From: Ahrensia sp.
Lineage (GTDB): Bacteria > Pseudomonadota > Alphaproteobacteria > Rhizobiales > Rhizobiaceae
Length of the DNA stretch: 64,000 nt
Assembly: GCA_002698425.1 (NCBI GenBank)
Contig: NZXU01000090.1
Span: 30,622 to 94,621 of the forward strand
Direction of reading: 5' to 3'
The notes under the pieces are model-generated. The model searched no databases and was not told where the DNA came from. It saw nothing but the letters and a program-made list of their open reading frames with translations. Below are positions 8,601 to 17,089 of this stretch, one piece after another (position 1 is the first letter of the stretch; each line of letters opens with the position of its first letter). The position numbers and the translations under genes are program-made.

Positions 8601-9694
8601 TGGTAACCATAGAGCTTGCTGGCGTTGCCGCTGAGGACGGCGTCGCGCTGTTCGTCTTCGACGGGGAAACGGAAAAGCCGATAGGCGTCGTCGTAATCCC
8701 AGTGCGGATAGTCGGAGGAGTACATCAGCCGGTCCCAGCCGATCCAGTCGATCACGTCGATGATGTCGCGGGGCTTCTTCGGCTCCTCCATGGGCTGGGT
8801 CGCCCACCAGAAATGCTCCTTCATGTATTCCGAAGGCTTGCGCTTGAGATGCGGCACCTCCTTGTGGAAGGTGTCGAAATGCTTGTCCATGCGCCAGCCG
8901 AGCGCCGGCGCCCAGGAAAAGCCGCCCTCGATGATGGCGACCTTCAGCTTCGGGAATGCCTCCAGCACGCCCTCGATGACGAGGCTCGTCACCAGCGATT
9001 CGGCGCCGGGCACGAAGGTGTAATGCTCCTGGAAATAGAAGCTCGGCCAGCCGGAGCCGCTCGACGGCTTGCCGTTGGAGAAGCCGACCGGGTGCAGGCC
9101 GATCGGCAGGCCCGCCTCGGCGGCGGCGCGGTAGATCGGCCAGTATTTGCGGGTGCCGAGCGTCTCGTTGGGACGGGTCGACATGATGACCTGCACGAAG
9201 CGCTTGTCGCCGGCGTGTTTCTCGATCTCGGCGACGGCCGATTCAGGATTGTCCTGCGCCACGACGATGCCGCCGCGCAGGCGCGGCTCGGGCTCCAGCC
9301 ATTCGGCGATCTGCCAGTCGTTCGAGGCGCTCGCCATCGCGGCGGCGAGATCCGGATTGCGTTCCTCCATGCCGCCGCGGCTGAGCGCGATCAGATTGCC
9401 GACCTCGATGCCGAGCGGGTCGAGATGCTGCTCGCGCAGCATTTTCAGGTCCGAGCCGGGCGGTCCGACCTCCGGCTTGGAATCCATGCGCATGCCGTTG
9501 GCGGTCATGCGCGGATAGGCAAGCTGGCCGACCAGCGCCTGGCGCATATGCGTGCCGAAGGTCTGCAGGTGCTCGACCCAGCGCTTTTCCATGAAGGGAA
9601 AGAGCGCCGCAGGCGATCTCGGCGCCGGGTGGATGTCGCAATCGACGATGCGCAGCCTCGTGGCGGCATCCGTTTCGAAGAGCGGGCGGTTCAT
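8597..9694 (-). CDS. amidohydrolase-2 family metal-dependent hydrolase/decarboxylase (copy 1)
   Basis: A 365-residue TIM-barrel protein of the PF04909 amidohydrolase/decarboxylase family. Metal-site features are visible: DCDIHP near residue 18 (D-x-H), GLHPVG in the middle, and the late Asp in MYSSDYPHWD. The start is ATG at 9692-9694 with GAGGAAATGAC ahead of it, overlapping the stop codon of the second amidohydrolase as ATGA. It is a clear paralogue of that gene, sharing GDKRFVQV, PIYRAAAEAGL/PLYEACEKHGL and the WP-Y barrel segments. Members of this family hydrolyse or decarboxylate ring-derived acids; the substrate here is unknown. Confidence 0.88.
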   Translation of the reverse strand: MNRPLFETDAATRLRIVDCDIHPAPRSPAALFPFMEKRWVEHLQTFGTHMRQALVGQLAYPRMTANGMRMDSKPEVGPPGSDLKMLREQHLDPLGIEVGNLIALSRGGMEERNPDLAAAMASASNDWQIAEWLEPEPRLRGGIVVAQDNPESAVAEIEKHAGDKRFVQVIMSTRPNETLGTRKYWPIYRAAAEAGLPIGLHPVGFSNGKPSSGSGWPSFYFQEHYTFVPGAESLVTSLVIEGVLEAFPKLKVAIIEGGFSWAPALGWRMDKHFDTFHKEVPHLKRKPSEYMKEHFWWATQPMEEPKKPRDIIDVIDWIGWDRLMYSSDYPHWDYDDAYRLFRFPVEDEQRDAVLSGNASKLYGYQ

Positions 9695-10770
9695 GTCATT
9701 TCCTCCAGGATTGCGGCGGCCTCGCGCAGCGCCGGTTCGGCGGCGAGGCGCGGATACGCCTTCAGCGCGTTGCCGGACAGAATGCCCGGAAGCGCCTCGT
9801 CGGGCAGGCCCGCCGGAAGCGGATCGGAGCCGGTGAATTGCCGGTGCGGATAGTCGGTGGAATAGAGCAGCATGTCGGTGCCGCCGATATGCTTGATGAT
9901 CTGCTTCAGCTCCTCCGGCCCCGGCGGGTCGGACGGCTGCAGCGACAGGAACACGCGGCCGGCCATGATCTCGGAGGGCTTGCGGTCGAGCCACGGCACT
10001 TCCGGGCGGACGCCGCGCCATGTCTTGTCGTTGCGCCAGATGATCGTCGGCAGCCAGGCGAAACCCGATTCGAGGAAGACGACATTCAGATCGGGGAATT
10101 TGTGCAGGACGCCCTCGCCGACCAGGGCGGTCAGGATGTTCTCGAACACCATGGACTGCATCACATAGTCTTCGAACTGGTAGGACGGCCAGCCGGAGAC
10201 GCTGGGCGGCAGGCGATAGATGCCGCCGGCATGGATCGCCAAGGTCAGGCCGTGCTTCTCGCAGGCCTCGTAGAGCGGCCAGTATTGCCGGTTGCCGTGA
10301 TGGATCTCCTGCATGGCGAGCAGCAGAACCTGCACGAAGCGCTTGTCGCCGGCCAGCCGCTCGATCTCCGCGACGGAGGCGGCGATGTCCTCGCCGGACA
10401 CGTAGATCGAGCCGCGCAGGCGCGGTTCCCTGTCGAGCCATTCCTTGGCGACATAGTCGTTGACCGCGCTCATCAGCACGGCGCGCATGTCGGGATTGTG
10501 CAGGGCGACGACGCCATGCAGCATCGAGGCGACGGCAATATCGGTGCCGAACTTGTCCAGCGCGGCCGAGACGTCGAGGCCCTCGAAATCGGGATTGGCG
10601 GACAGCGGCGAATTCGGCGGATAGGAGGTCAGGCGGAACGGGCTGTCGGTGATCTCGCGTTCCTGGATCTGGAACTGCCAGAACTCGTCCATATAGGGCA
10701 GCAGGTCTTCTATCGAAGCCTGCGGCAGATGAAAATCGGCGTCGATTCGCAACGGTGTGCGTGTCGGCAA
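9691..10770 (-). CDS. amidohydrolase-2 family metal-dependent hydrolase/decarboxylase (copy 2)
   Basis: A 359-residue paralogue of the preceding protein, with DADFHLP near residue 12, AIHAGG in the middle and STDYPHRQ late, the PF04909 metal-site pattern. I place the start at a TTG (10768-10770) because it is preceded by GGGAGGAAGTAC at ideal spacing; the longer ATG frame to 10845 adds 25 residues with no ribosome binding site and no family similarity. It is the first gene of an amidohydrolase / amidohydrolase / Rieske / MFS operon, with 188 bp separating it from the GFA-family gene upstream. Two such paralogues in tandem suggest successive steps or a hetero-oligomer; neither can be settled here. 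Confidence 0.86.
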   Translation of the reverse strand: MPTRTPLRIDADFHLPQASIEDLLPYMDEFWQFQIQEREITDSPFRLTSYPPNSPLSANPDFEGLDVSAALDKFGTDIAVASMLHGVVALHNPDMRAVLMSAVNDYVAKEWLDREPRLRGSIYVSGEDIAASVAEIERLAGDKRFVQVLLLAMQEIHHGNRQYWPLYEACEKHGLTLAIHAGGIYRLPPSVSGWPSYQFEDYVMQSMVFENILTALVGEGVLHKFPDLNVVFLESGFAWLPTIIWRNDKTWRGVRPEVPWLDRKPSEIMAGRVFLSLQPSDPPGPEELKQIIKHIGGTDMLLYSTDYPHRQFTGSDPLPAGLPDEALPGILSGNALKAYPRLAAEPALREAAAILEEMT

Positions 10771-10958
10771 AGTACTTCCTCCCGGTATACCTCTTGGGAC
10801 TGGATCATATTCCCGCGGAAATTCGGAGAGAACCACGCATTTCACGAAAACTCATGTCGCGATATGTGCACTGGCCTTCGAGAAGGCCTCGCGAAGCCCT
10901 TGGAACTCAAGATGAATTATGGCGCGCGCGGCCGGAAAATCAACAGGCGCGCCGTGGC

Positions 10959-11441
10959 CTAGCCGCCGGTCATCTCGCTCCAGCGCCGGCGTAGGGCGGG
11001 CATGTCCGGCGCATCCTCGAAAAGCAGGCCGTCCTCTTCGCCCAACTCGATCCAGGGCTGTTTCGTCGCGGTGAAGATGTGGCCGGCGGGATAAAGCCAC
11101 GAGCGATCGTCCAGCGTGCCCGGCTTGATGACAAGCAGATCGCCTCCGATGATCCGGTGGGTGATCCGCGTGCCGCAGGAAGGACAGAAGGTCTTTTCCT
11201 GCGGGCGGCCCGATCCGCCGGTGCAGGGATATGTCTCCAGCTCGCCGTCGATCTCGACGCCGTCGGCCGGCAGCATCAGCGAGGATCCGAAGGCGCTGCC
11301 GGACTGGCGCTGACAGAGGGTGCAGTGGCAGGCGTAATAGGTGACGGGTTTCGCGGTGACGCGATAGCGCAGCTTGCCGCATTCGCAGCCGCCGGTGAGC
11401 GGCAGCTCGGGCAGTGCGACTTTCTTGATCCCGTCCCCCAT
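10959..11441 (-). CDS. GFA-family (CENP-V/glutathione-dependent formaldehyde-activating) zinc protein
   Basis: A 160-residue protein with the full zinc-ligand pattern of the GFA/CENP-V family: GGCECGKLRY (Cys19, Cys21), ACHCTLCQRQSGS near residue 38-50, and FCPSCGTRI near residue 85-93. Family members are described as glutathione-dependent formaldehyde-activating enzymes, but most, including this one, have no proven substrate. Its ATG overlaps the stop of the ferredoxin reductase by one base (TGATG), so the two are co-translated. It may handle a C1 or thiol-adduct by-product of the neighbouring pathway; that is inference. Confidence 0.9.
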   Translation of the reverse strand: MGDGIKKVALPELPLTGGCECGKLRYRVTAKPVTYYACHCTLCQRQSGSAFGSSLMLPADGVEIDGELETYPCTGGSGRPQEKTFCPSCGTRITHRIIGGDLLVIKPGTLDDRSWLYPAGHIFTATKQPWIELGEEDGLLFEDAPDMPALRRRWSEMTGG

Positions 11442-12667
11442 CAGGCCGCCAGCGCCTTGACGCGGGCGCGCAGATCGAAGTCCGGATCGGCGATCTGGCC
11501 GGCCGTGACCTCCGCGCCGGCCTCCAGAAGCTTGCGCGTCATCGCGTAGGTGGCCGCGTCGTTCATGCAGTCGACGGCGATCAGGCGGTCGTCGCGGAAA
11601 TAGAAATGCGAGACCGAGCCCTCGCGCTTGCCGGGCCGGACGATCACCGCGTCGTAGCCGCGATTGAAGCCGGCGATCTGCAATTTCATGTCGTACTGGT
11701 CCGACCAGAACCAGGGATGCGGGGCGTAGACCGTGTCGGCGCCGCAGATGTTGGCGGCGGCGACGGCGGCCTGGTCATGCGCGTTCTGCACCGATTCCAG
11801 CCGCGTCGGCTGGCCGTCGAAGGGCAGCACCGCGCAATCGCCGGCGGCGTAGATCGACGGGTCGTCGGTGCGGCAGCGATCGTCGACGATTATCCCGCCC
11901 TCCACCGCGAGGCCGGACTTTTCGGCGAGGTCGGTATTGGCGGCGATGCCGATGCCGACGACGGCGAGGTCGAGGGGCAGTTCGGTTCCGTCGGCGAGGC
12001 GCACGGCGACCGCCCTGCCCCCGCTTTCGACGATGCGGTCCATCTGCGTGTCTTCCAGGATGGTGACGCCGTGGGACCGGTGCAGGGCGCGGAATGCATC
12101 CGCGGTCTCCTTGCAGGCGACGCGCTTGAGGATGCGGTCCGCCGCCTCGATGACGGTGACGTCGAGCCCTTTCTTGGCGGCTTCGGCCGCAGCCTCGAGG
12201 CCGATATAGCCGCCGCCGATGACGATCAGCTTGCGGCCCGGCTGGAACTCCGCCATCAGGCCGTTGGCGTCACCGAGCGTGCGCATGACGCGGACATTGG
12301 GCAGGCTGCCGCCGAGCTCCGGCGGCAAGCGCCGGGCGCTTCCGCCGGTCGTCAGCAGCAAGGCGTCGTAGCCGAGCGTCTCGCCGCCGGCGAGCGCGAC
12401 CTGCTTGTCATGACGGTCGATCGCCGTTGCCGCCGCGCCAAGCCGCAGGCCGATGCGGTTCTCGTCATACCATTCGCGCGGGCGAAGCCGAAGCCGGTCG
12501 AGGCTCATCGCGCCGGACATGTATTCCTTCGACAGGGGCGGATGCTGATAGGGAAGCTCGTCTTCGTCGGAGACGATCACGATCTCCATATCGGCGGCAT
12601 GGTGGCGGAGAGCGGCGGCGGCCGCGACCGCGGCATGGCTTCCTCCGATGATAACGGTTCTTGTCAT
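11441..12667 (-). CDS. NAD(P)/FAD-dependent ferredoxin reductase
   Basis: A 408-residue two-dinucleotide-binding-domain flavoprotein resembling the reductase components of class I Rieske or P450 systems. FAD motif IIGGSHAAVAAAAAL at residues 6-20, the characteristic YQHPPLSKEYM loop, NAD motif VIGGGYIGLEAAAEA near residue 150, and the late FAD contact IYAAGDCAVLP. The start at 12667 gives an N-terminus directly at the FAD strand (MTRTVIIGG); a longer frame to 12814 is not supported. It is the first gene of the minus-strand cluster and divergent from the guanidine operon. It is the probable electron donor to the Rieske protein. Confidence 0.9.
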   Translation of the reverse strand: MTRTVIIGGSHAAVAAAAALRHHAADMEIVIVSDEDELPYQHPPLSKEYMSGAMSLDRLRLRPREWYDENRIGLRLGAAATAIDRHDKQVALAGGETLGYDALLLTTGGSARRLPPELGGSLPNVRVMRTLGDANGLMAEFQPGRKLIVIGGGYIGLEAAAEAAKKGLDVTVIEAADRILKRVACKETADAFRALHRSHGVTILEDTQMDRIVESGGRAVAVRLADGTELPLDLAVVGIGIAANTDLAEKSGLAVEGGIIVDDRCRTDDPSIYAAGDCAVLPFDGQPTRLESVQNAHDQAAVAAANICGADTVYAPHPWFWSDQYDMKLQIAGFNRGYDAVIVRPGKREGSVSHFYFRDDRLIAVDCMNDAATYAMTRKLLEAGAEVTAGQIADPDFDLRARVKALAA

Positions 12668-12866
12668 GAATTGCTCAGCGAAAGTCAGTCGTTCCGGGAT
12701 CGTTGGAATAGCGTTGTTTGAGCGCACTGTATACGTCGCGGCCGGCGACAACTGCTTTTCCCGTCCCCGTGCAACCGCACAAAAAATAGACAGGCCGCAA
12801 CGGAAACTGCACAAAAACAGGTTCGAAACAGCCGGATTTCAGCCGGAAAGGCAGGTTTTCGCCGTC

Positions 12867-12882
12867 TGGCACGACCCTTGCT
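12867..12882 (+). promoter_or_regulatory. sigma-54 (RpoN) -24/-12 promoter of the guanidine operon
   Basis: The sequence CTGGCACG-N4-TTGCT matches the sigma-54 consensus YTGGCACG-N4-TTGCW exactly. The invariant GG is at 12868-12869 and the invariant GC at 12880-12881. Transcription normally starts about 11-13 bases after the GC, which is 12892-12894, the exact 5' end of the riboswitch P1 stem. Sigma-54 promoters need an enhancer-binding activator; two GCACAAAAA direct repeats lie upstream at 12777 and 12809, 32 bp apart, and are candidate activator sites only. NtrC would be the expected activator for a nitrogen-source operon. Confidence 0.82.
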
Positions 12883-12893
12883 TCGATTTCAGC

Positions 12894-13004
12894 GTGCAGA
12901 GGCGCCTAGGGTTCCGGTTCTTTCAAGAATGTCTGGTCCGAGAGGTGCAAGCCGCCATGAATGGCGGTGACACGGCGGGGCAAAATCCCGGGAGACAACT
13001 GCAC
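12894..13004 (+). ncRNA. guanidine-I riboswitch (ykkC/yxkD RNA)
   Basis: All conserved segments of the guanidine-I aptamer are present in order: CCTAGGGTTCCGG, then CTGGTCCGAGAGG, a GC hairpin (GCCGCC/GGCGGT), then ACACGGCGGGG-CAAAA-TCCCGGGAGA. The flanking stem P1 closes perfectly with GTGCAG (12894-12899) and CTGCAC (12999-13004). Riboswitches of this class bind guanidinium and switch on guanidine-handling genes. The expression platform between 13005 and the start codon at 13093 is GC-rich with a possible GGTTTGCGC/GCGCTCGAACC stem but no U-tract, so control may be translational; this is not resolved. Confidence 0.96.
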
Positions 13005-13092
13005 AGGTTTGCGCGCGCAGGCCTTCTCCCGGATGTGCGCTCGAACCTCCCATAAACGCGGCGCGACCGCGCGAAACTTGAGAGGCAGGAGC

Positions 13093-14154
13093 ATGATCAG
13101 GAAATTCGTCACCACCCTCGGACTTGCGGCAACGCTGGCCTTGCCACTTTCGGCAACCGGAGCGGCCGCGGAAGAGAAGACAGAATTCAGCGTTTGCTGG
13201 TCGATCTATGTCGGCTGGATGCCGTGGGGCTATCTCGCCGATTCCGGCATCATGAAAAAATGGGCCGACAAATACGACATCTCGGTCGATATCGTGCAGA
13301 TCAACGACTATGTCGAATCCATCAACCAATACACGGCCGGCCAGTATGACGGCTGTTCGATGACCAACATGGACGCATTGTCGATCCCCGCCGGCGGCGG
13401 CGTCGACACCACCGCGCTGATCGTCGGCGACTATTCCAACGGAAACGACGCCATCATCCTGAAGGACACGAGCGATCTCGCCGCCATCGCCGGCCAGAAC
13501 GTCAATCTCGTCGAATTGTCGGTCTCGCATTACTTGCTGGCGCGCGCGCTCGACTCCGTCGGCCTGTCGGAAAAGGATCTCACGGTGGTCAACACCTCCG
13601 ACGCCGACATGATCGCGGCCTATGGTACCGATGACGTGACCGCCGTGGTCACCTGGAACCCGCTGGTCTCCGAAATCCTCGAACAGCCCAATGCCAACAA
13701 GGTGTTCGACAGCGCCGGCATTCCCGGCGAAATCATCGACATCATGATGGTCAATACCGAGACGCTGGCCGACAATCCGGCCTTCGGCAAGGCGCTTGCC
13801 GGCGCATGGTACGAGGTGATGGGCCTGATGGCGTCCGGCGACGAGGAAGCACTAACCGCCATGGCGGAGGCGTCCGGCACCGACCTCGCCGGATACAAGG
13901 CGCAGCTCGATTCCACCGAGATGTTCTATGCGCCCGCAGACGCCGTCGCCTTCACCGAAGCCGCCGAACTGCCGAAGACGATGCAGTTCGTCGCCGAGTT
14001 CCTGTTCGACAAGGGCATTCTCGGCGAAGGCGCGCCCAGCCCGGAATTCGTCGGCGTCTCCTTCCCGGACGGCTCCGTCTATGGCGACGAGGCGAACGTC
14101 AAGCTGCGCTTCGACACGACCTACATGCAGATGGCCGCCGACGGCGCGCTCTGA
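13093..14154 (+). CDS. ABC transporter periplasmic binding protein, probable guanidine receptor
   Basis: A 353-residue secreted protein with a Sec signal peptide (MIRKFVTTLGLAATLALPLS, cleavage near AAA-EE). It has the fold pattern of NMT1/taurine/nitrate-type binding proteins (SIYVGWMPWGYLADSGIMKK early; DAIILKDTSDLAAIAGQNV in the middle). The start has AGGCAGGAGC ahead of it. It is the first gene after the guanidine-I riboswitch and precedes matching permease and ATPase genes, so the ligand is inferred to be guanidinium or a guanidino compound. A search would probably label it a putative urea or taurine-type receptor. Its gene is followed by a terminator-like hairpin that would keep it more highly expressed than the permease and ATPase. 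Confidence 0.9.
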   Translation: MIRKFVTTLGLAATLALPLSATGAAAEEKTEFSVCWSIYVGWMPWGYLADSGIMKKWADKYDISVDIVQINDYVESINQYTAGQYDGCSMTNMDALSIPAGGGVDTTALIVGDYSNGNDAIILKDTSDLAAIAGQNVNLVELSVSHYLLARALDSVGLSEKDLTVVNTSDADMIAAYGTDDVTAVVTWNPLVSEILEQPNANKVFDSAGIPGEIIDIMMVNTETLADNPAFGKALAGAWYEVMGLMASGDEEALTAMAEASGTDLAGYKAQLDSTEMFYAPADAVAFTEAAELPKTMQFVAEFLFDKGILGEGAPSPEFVGVSFPDGSVYGDEANVKLRFDTTYMQMAADGAL

Positions 14155-14165
14155 TCGTCAACCGC

Positions 14166-14193
14166 GCCCGGCGCTTCGCGCGCCGGGCCTTTT
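14166..14193 (+). terminator. terminator-like hairpin between binding-protein and permease genes
   Basis: GCCCGGCGC (14166-14174), loop TTCGC, GCGCCGGGC (14180-14188), then CTTTTC. The 9-bp GC stem is perfect and is followed by a short T-run. In ABC import operons such a hairpin lets most transcripts end after the binding-protein gene, or protects its mRNA 3' end, so the receptor is made in excess. Confidence 0.75.
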
Positions 14194-14206
14194 CTCCCGG
14201 TCGCCC

Positions 14207-15028
14207 ATGCGCCTGATCAACCGCAAACCGTCTCGCGCCACAGCCTTTGCGCTGGGCATGGCGCCCTTCGTCGCGGCGATCGTCGCCTATGCGGTCGCCA
14301 GCCACTACCGGCGGCTCGACAATCCCGCCGACAAGTTGCTGCCGTCTTTGCCCGACATGGCCGCCGCCTTTTCGCGGATGGCGTTCACGCCGGACCGGCG
14401 CTCTGGCGACCTGTTGTTGTGGATGGACACGTTCGACAGCCTCGAAAGGCTCGCGGCCGGAATGGGCGTCGCGGTTCTGCTGGCGCTGTCGCTCGGCATC
14501 CTGATCGGCTTCATCCCGCATGTGCGGTCTTCGCTGGCGCCCTTCATCGCGACGTTCTCGCTGATCCCGCCGATCACCATCCTGCCGATCCTGTTCATCA
14601 TCTTCGGGCTCGGCGAACTGTCGAAGATCATGCTGATCGTCGTCGGCACCGCGCCGGTGATGATCCGCTCCGTCGCGCAAGCCGTGATGGAGATTCCGCG
14701 CGAACTGATCATCAAGGCCGAGACGCTGGGCGCCTCGGTCTGGCAGATGATGGTGCGCGTGGTCCTGCCGCAGATCCTGCCGAAGCTGATCACGGCGATC
14801 AGGTTAGGGCTCGTGCCCGCCTGGATCTTCCTGATTTCCGCCGAAGCGATCGCGTCGACCTCCGGCCTCGGCTACCGCATCTTCCTGGTCCGCCGCTATC
14901 TCGCGATGGACGTGATCCTGCCCTATGTCGTCTGGATCACGCTGCTGGCCTTCATCCTGGACCGGCTCTTGCTGATCGCCTCGCGCCGCGCCTTTCCCTG
15001 GCACCATTTGCAGGGAGACAGCCTGTGA
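14207..15028 (+). CDS. ABC transporter permease, probable guanidine importer
   Basis: A 273-residue inner-membrane permease with about six helices, of the SsuC/TauC-type family. The cytoplasmic coupling (EAA) loop is visible as EIPRELIIKAETLGASVWQMMVRVVLP near residues 165-190. It starts 13 bp after the terminator-like hairpin and overlaps the ATPase gene by 4 bases (GTGA). Function as the membrane channel of a guanidine importer is inferred from the upstream riboswitch and the downstream hydrolase. Confidence 0.92.
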   Translation: MRLINRKPSRATAFALGMAPFVAAIVAYAVASHYRRLDNPADKLLPSLPDMAAAFSRMAFTPDRRSGDLLLWMDTFDSLERLAAGMGVAVLLALSLGILIGFIPHVRSSLAPFIATFSLIPPITILPILFIIFGLGELSKIMLIVVGTAPVMIRSVAQAVMEIPRELIIKAETLGASVWQMMVRVVLPQILPKLITAIRLGLVPAWIFLISAEAIASTSGLGYRIFLVRRYLAMDVILPYVVWITLLAFILDRLLLIASRRAFPWHHLQGDSL

Positions 15029-15831
15029 GCGAGCAGCCGAAAGTTTCCGTGCGCAACGTCGCGAAGATCTATGACGGCACGGTGGTGCTGGAACGGCTCG
15101 ATCTCGACATCGCGGCGGGCGCGCTTTGCACCATCGTCGGCGCGTCGGGCTGCGGCAAGTCGACCTTCCTGCGGATGTTGCTTTCGCAGGAAGTTCCCTC
15201 GCGCGGCGAGATCCTCATCGACGGCGAAAAATTGCCGCCCGAACCGACGCCCGATCGCGGCATCGTCTTCCAGCGCTACTCGGTCTTCCCGCATCTGACG
15301 GTCGAGGAAAACCTGATGCTGTCGGCGGAGTTCGACGCCGCGCCGCTGACCGGGCGGCTGTTCGGTTCCAAGCGCGCGAAAGCGCGCGAGGCCGTGACCG
15401 GGACGCTGGAGCGGATCGGGCTGGCGCAGGCGCGCAAGCGCTATCCGGCGCAGCTCTCGGGCGGCATGCAGCAGCGCCTCGCCATCGCGCAGGCGCTGTT
15501 GAAGAAACCGAAAATCCTGCTGCTCGATGAACCGTTCGGCGCGCTCGATCCCGGCATCCGCGCCGACATGCAGGAACTGCTGATCGAGCTCTGGAAGGAA
15601 CTGTCGATGACCATCTTCATGGTCACGCACGATATCCACGAGGCCTTCAAGCTCGGCACGCGCGTGCTGGTCTTCGACAAGATCCGCCACGACCCGGACG
15701 CGCCCGACCGCTGGGGCGCGACGATTACCTACGACCTGCCGCTCGACCGGGCCGGCGTGCAAACCATCCCCGATGCCGGGGCCCTTTTCGCTCTCAAGAA
15801 CACAACAAGAGGAGACGTCCCCCATGCGTGA
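15025..15831 (+). CDS. ABC transporter ATP-binding protein, probable guanidine importer
   Basis: A 268-residue nucleotide-binding subunit. Walker A GASGCGKST is at residues 39-47, the signature LSGGMQQRLAIAQAL lies near residue 148, Walker B ILLLDEPFGALD follows directly, and the switch histidine is in MVTHDIHEAF. It uses a GTG start that overlaps the permease stop codon (GTGA) and its own stop overlaps the start of the arginase-family gene by 8 bases, so the last four genes of the operon are tightly coupled. Confidence 0.94.
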   Translation: MSEQPKVSVRNVAKIYDGTVVLERLDLDIAAGALCTIVGASGCGKSTFLRMLLSQEVPSRGEILIDGEKLPPEPTPDRGIVFQRYSVFPHLTVEENLMLSAEFDAAPLTGRLFGSKRAKAREAVTGTLERIGLAQARKRYPAQLSGGMQQRLAIAQALLKKPKILLLDEPFGALDPGIRADMQELLIELWKELSMTIFMVTHDIHEAFKLGTRVLVFDKIRHDPDAPDRWGATITYDLPLDRAGVQTIPDAGALFALKNTTRGDVPHA

Positions 15832-17089
15832 CATCCATTCGCGCGGTCCCGAGCGTTCCGGACGCAAGGCCGGCCTGACCAAATGCGCCGAGCCGGCGCG
15901 TTTACACCACCCGGATTTCGACAAGCTGAACATGCGCGGCTGGAAGGCGGCGGAAAAGGAAGGCACGCTTCCCTCGGCGGCGTGGCAGAAGGAACGCCAA
16001 TGGGCGCTGCGCATGGGGCTGACCGGCTCGGATTCGCTGGAAGACAAGTCGATCCCGACCTTTTCGCGCGGGGAACTGCCGCATTATGCCGGCATCAACA
16101 CCTTCCTGAAGGCGCCCTATATAGAGGACGTGACCAAGGTCGGCGCCTATGACGCGGCGATCATCGGCATTCCCTTCGACGGCGGCACGACCTACCGGCC
16201 CGGCACGCGGTTCGGCCCGCAGGGCGTGCGCAAGATCTCGGCGCTCTACACGCCCTACAACTACGAAATGGGCATCGACCTGCGCGAGCAGATGACGCTC
16301 TGCGATGTCGGCGACGTGTTCACGATCCCCGCCAATATCGAAAAGACCTTCGACCAGATCAGCCGCGCCGTCTCTCACGTCGCCTCGTCGGGAGCGCTGC
16401 CGATCATGATCGGCGGCGACCACTCGATCGGCTTTCCCTGCGTGCGCGGCATCGCGCAATGCACCTCGAAGCGCATCGGCATCGTGCATTTCGATCGCCA
16501 TATCGACATCCAGGAAAAGGATCTCGACGAGCGCATGCACACGACGCCGTGGTTCCACGCGACCGACCTCGCCAACGTGCCGGCGGTCAATCTCGTGCAG
16601 GTCGGCATCGGCGGCTGGCAGGTGCCGCGCGAGGGCGTGCAGGAAGCGCGCAAGCGCAACACCAACATCTTCACCATGCGCGACATCGAGGAAATGGGCC
16701 TTGCCGAGACGGCGGCCCGCGCGCTGGAGCTCGCCTGGAAGGACGCGGACGCGGTCTATATCTCGTTCGACATCGACTCGGTCGATTGCGGCTTCGTGCC
16801 CGGCACGGGCTGGCCGGAGCCGGGCGGCTTCCTGCCGCGCGAAGCGCTGGAACTGGTCTCGCTGGTCGCAGCCGAGGGCATTTGCGGCCTGGAAGTCGTC
16901 GAGGTCTCGCCGCCTTACGATACGTCGGACATCACCGCCCTGCTGGCGACCCGCGTCATCGTCGACGTGCTCGGCACTTTGGTCAGCCATGGCAAGATGG
17001 GATCGCACAAGGGCATCATCGACAAGCCGGTAACGATCCCCGCAGGCCCGGATGTCGACGGCCAGGGATGGGGGACGAATAATGCATGA
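15824..17089 (+). CDS. gdmH: arginase/ureohydrolase-family enzyme, probable Ni-dependent guanidine hydrolase (GdmH-like)
   Basis: A 421-residue ureohydrolase, about 100 residues longer than typical agmatinases, mostly from an N-terminal extension. All six metal ligands are present: His200 (GGDHS), Asp224, His226 and Asp228 (FDRHID), Asp316 and Asp318 (SFDIDSVD). Two changes set it apart from arginase and agmatinase: Arg225 replaces the Ala of DAHxD, and Trp330 lies in [10 protein letters not shown] where agmatinases have PGTGTPEPGG. These features, the long N-terminus and the riboswitch upstream match the Ni-dependent guanidine hydrolase group described from cyanobacteria (guanidine to urea plus ammonium). 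The start has AAGAGGAGACG before it. Agmatinase or guanidinobutyrase activity is the main alternative. Confidence 0.85.
   Translation: MRDIHSRGPERSGRKAGLTKCAEPARLHHPDFDKLNMRGWKAAEKEGTLPSAAWQKERQWALRMGLTGSDSLEDKSIPTFSRGELPHYAGINTFLKAPYIEDVTKVGAYDAAIIGIPFDGGTTYRPGTRFGPQGVRKISALYTPYNYEMGIDLREQMTLCDVGDVFTIPANIEKTFDQISRAVSHVASSGALPIMIGGDHSIGFPCVRGIAQCTSKRIGIVHFDRHIDIQEKDLDERMHTTPWFHATDLANVPAVNLVQVGIGGWQVPREGVQEARKRNTNIFTMRDIEEMGLAETAARALELAWKDADAVYISFDIDSVDCGFVPGTGWPEPGGFLPREALELVSLVAAEGICGLEVVEVSPPYDTSDITALLATRVIVDVLGTLVSHGKMGSHKGIIDKPVTIPAGPDVDGQGWGTNNA

Noticed and set aside
13005..13092. Possible intrinsic terminator as riboswitch expression platform
   Set aside because: GGTTTGCGC/GCGCTCGAACC can pair but is imperfect and is not followed by a T-run, so the mode of control was left open.
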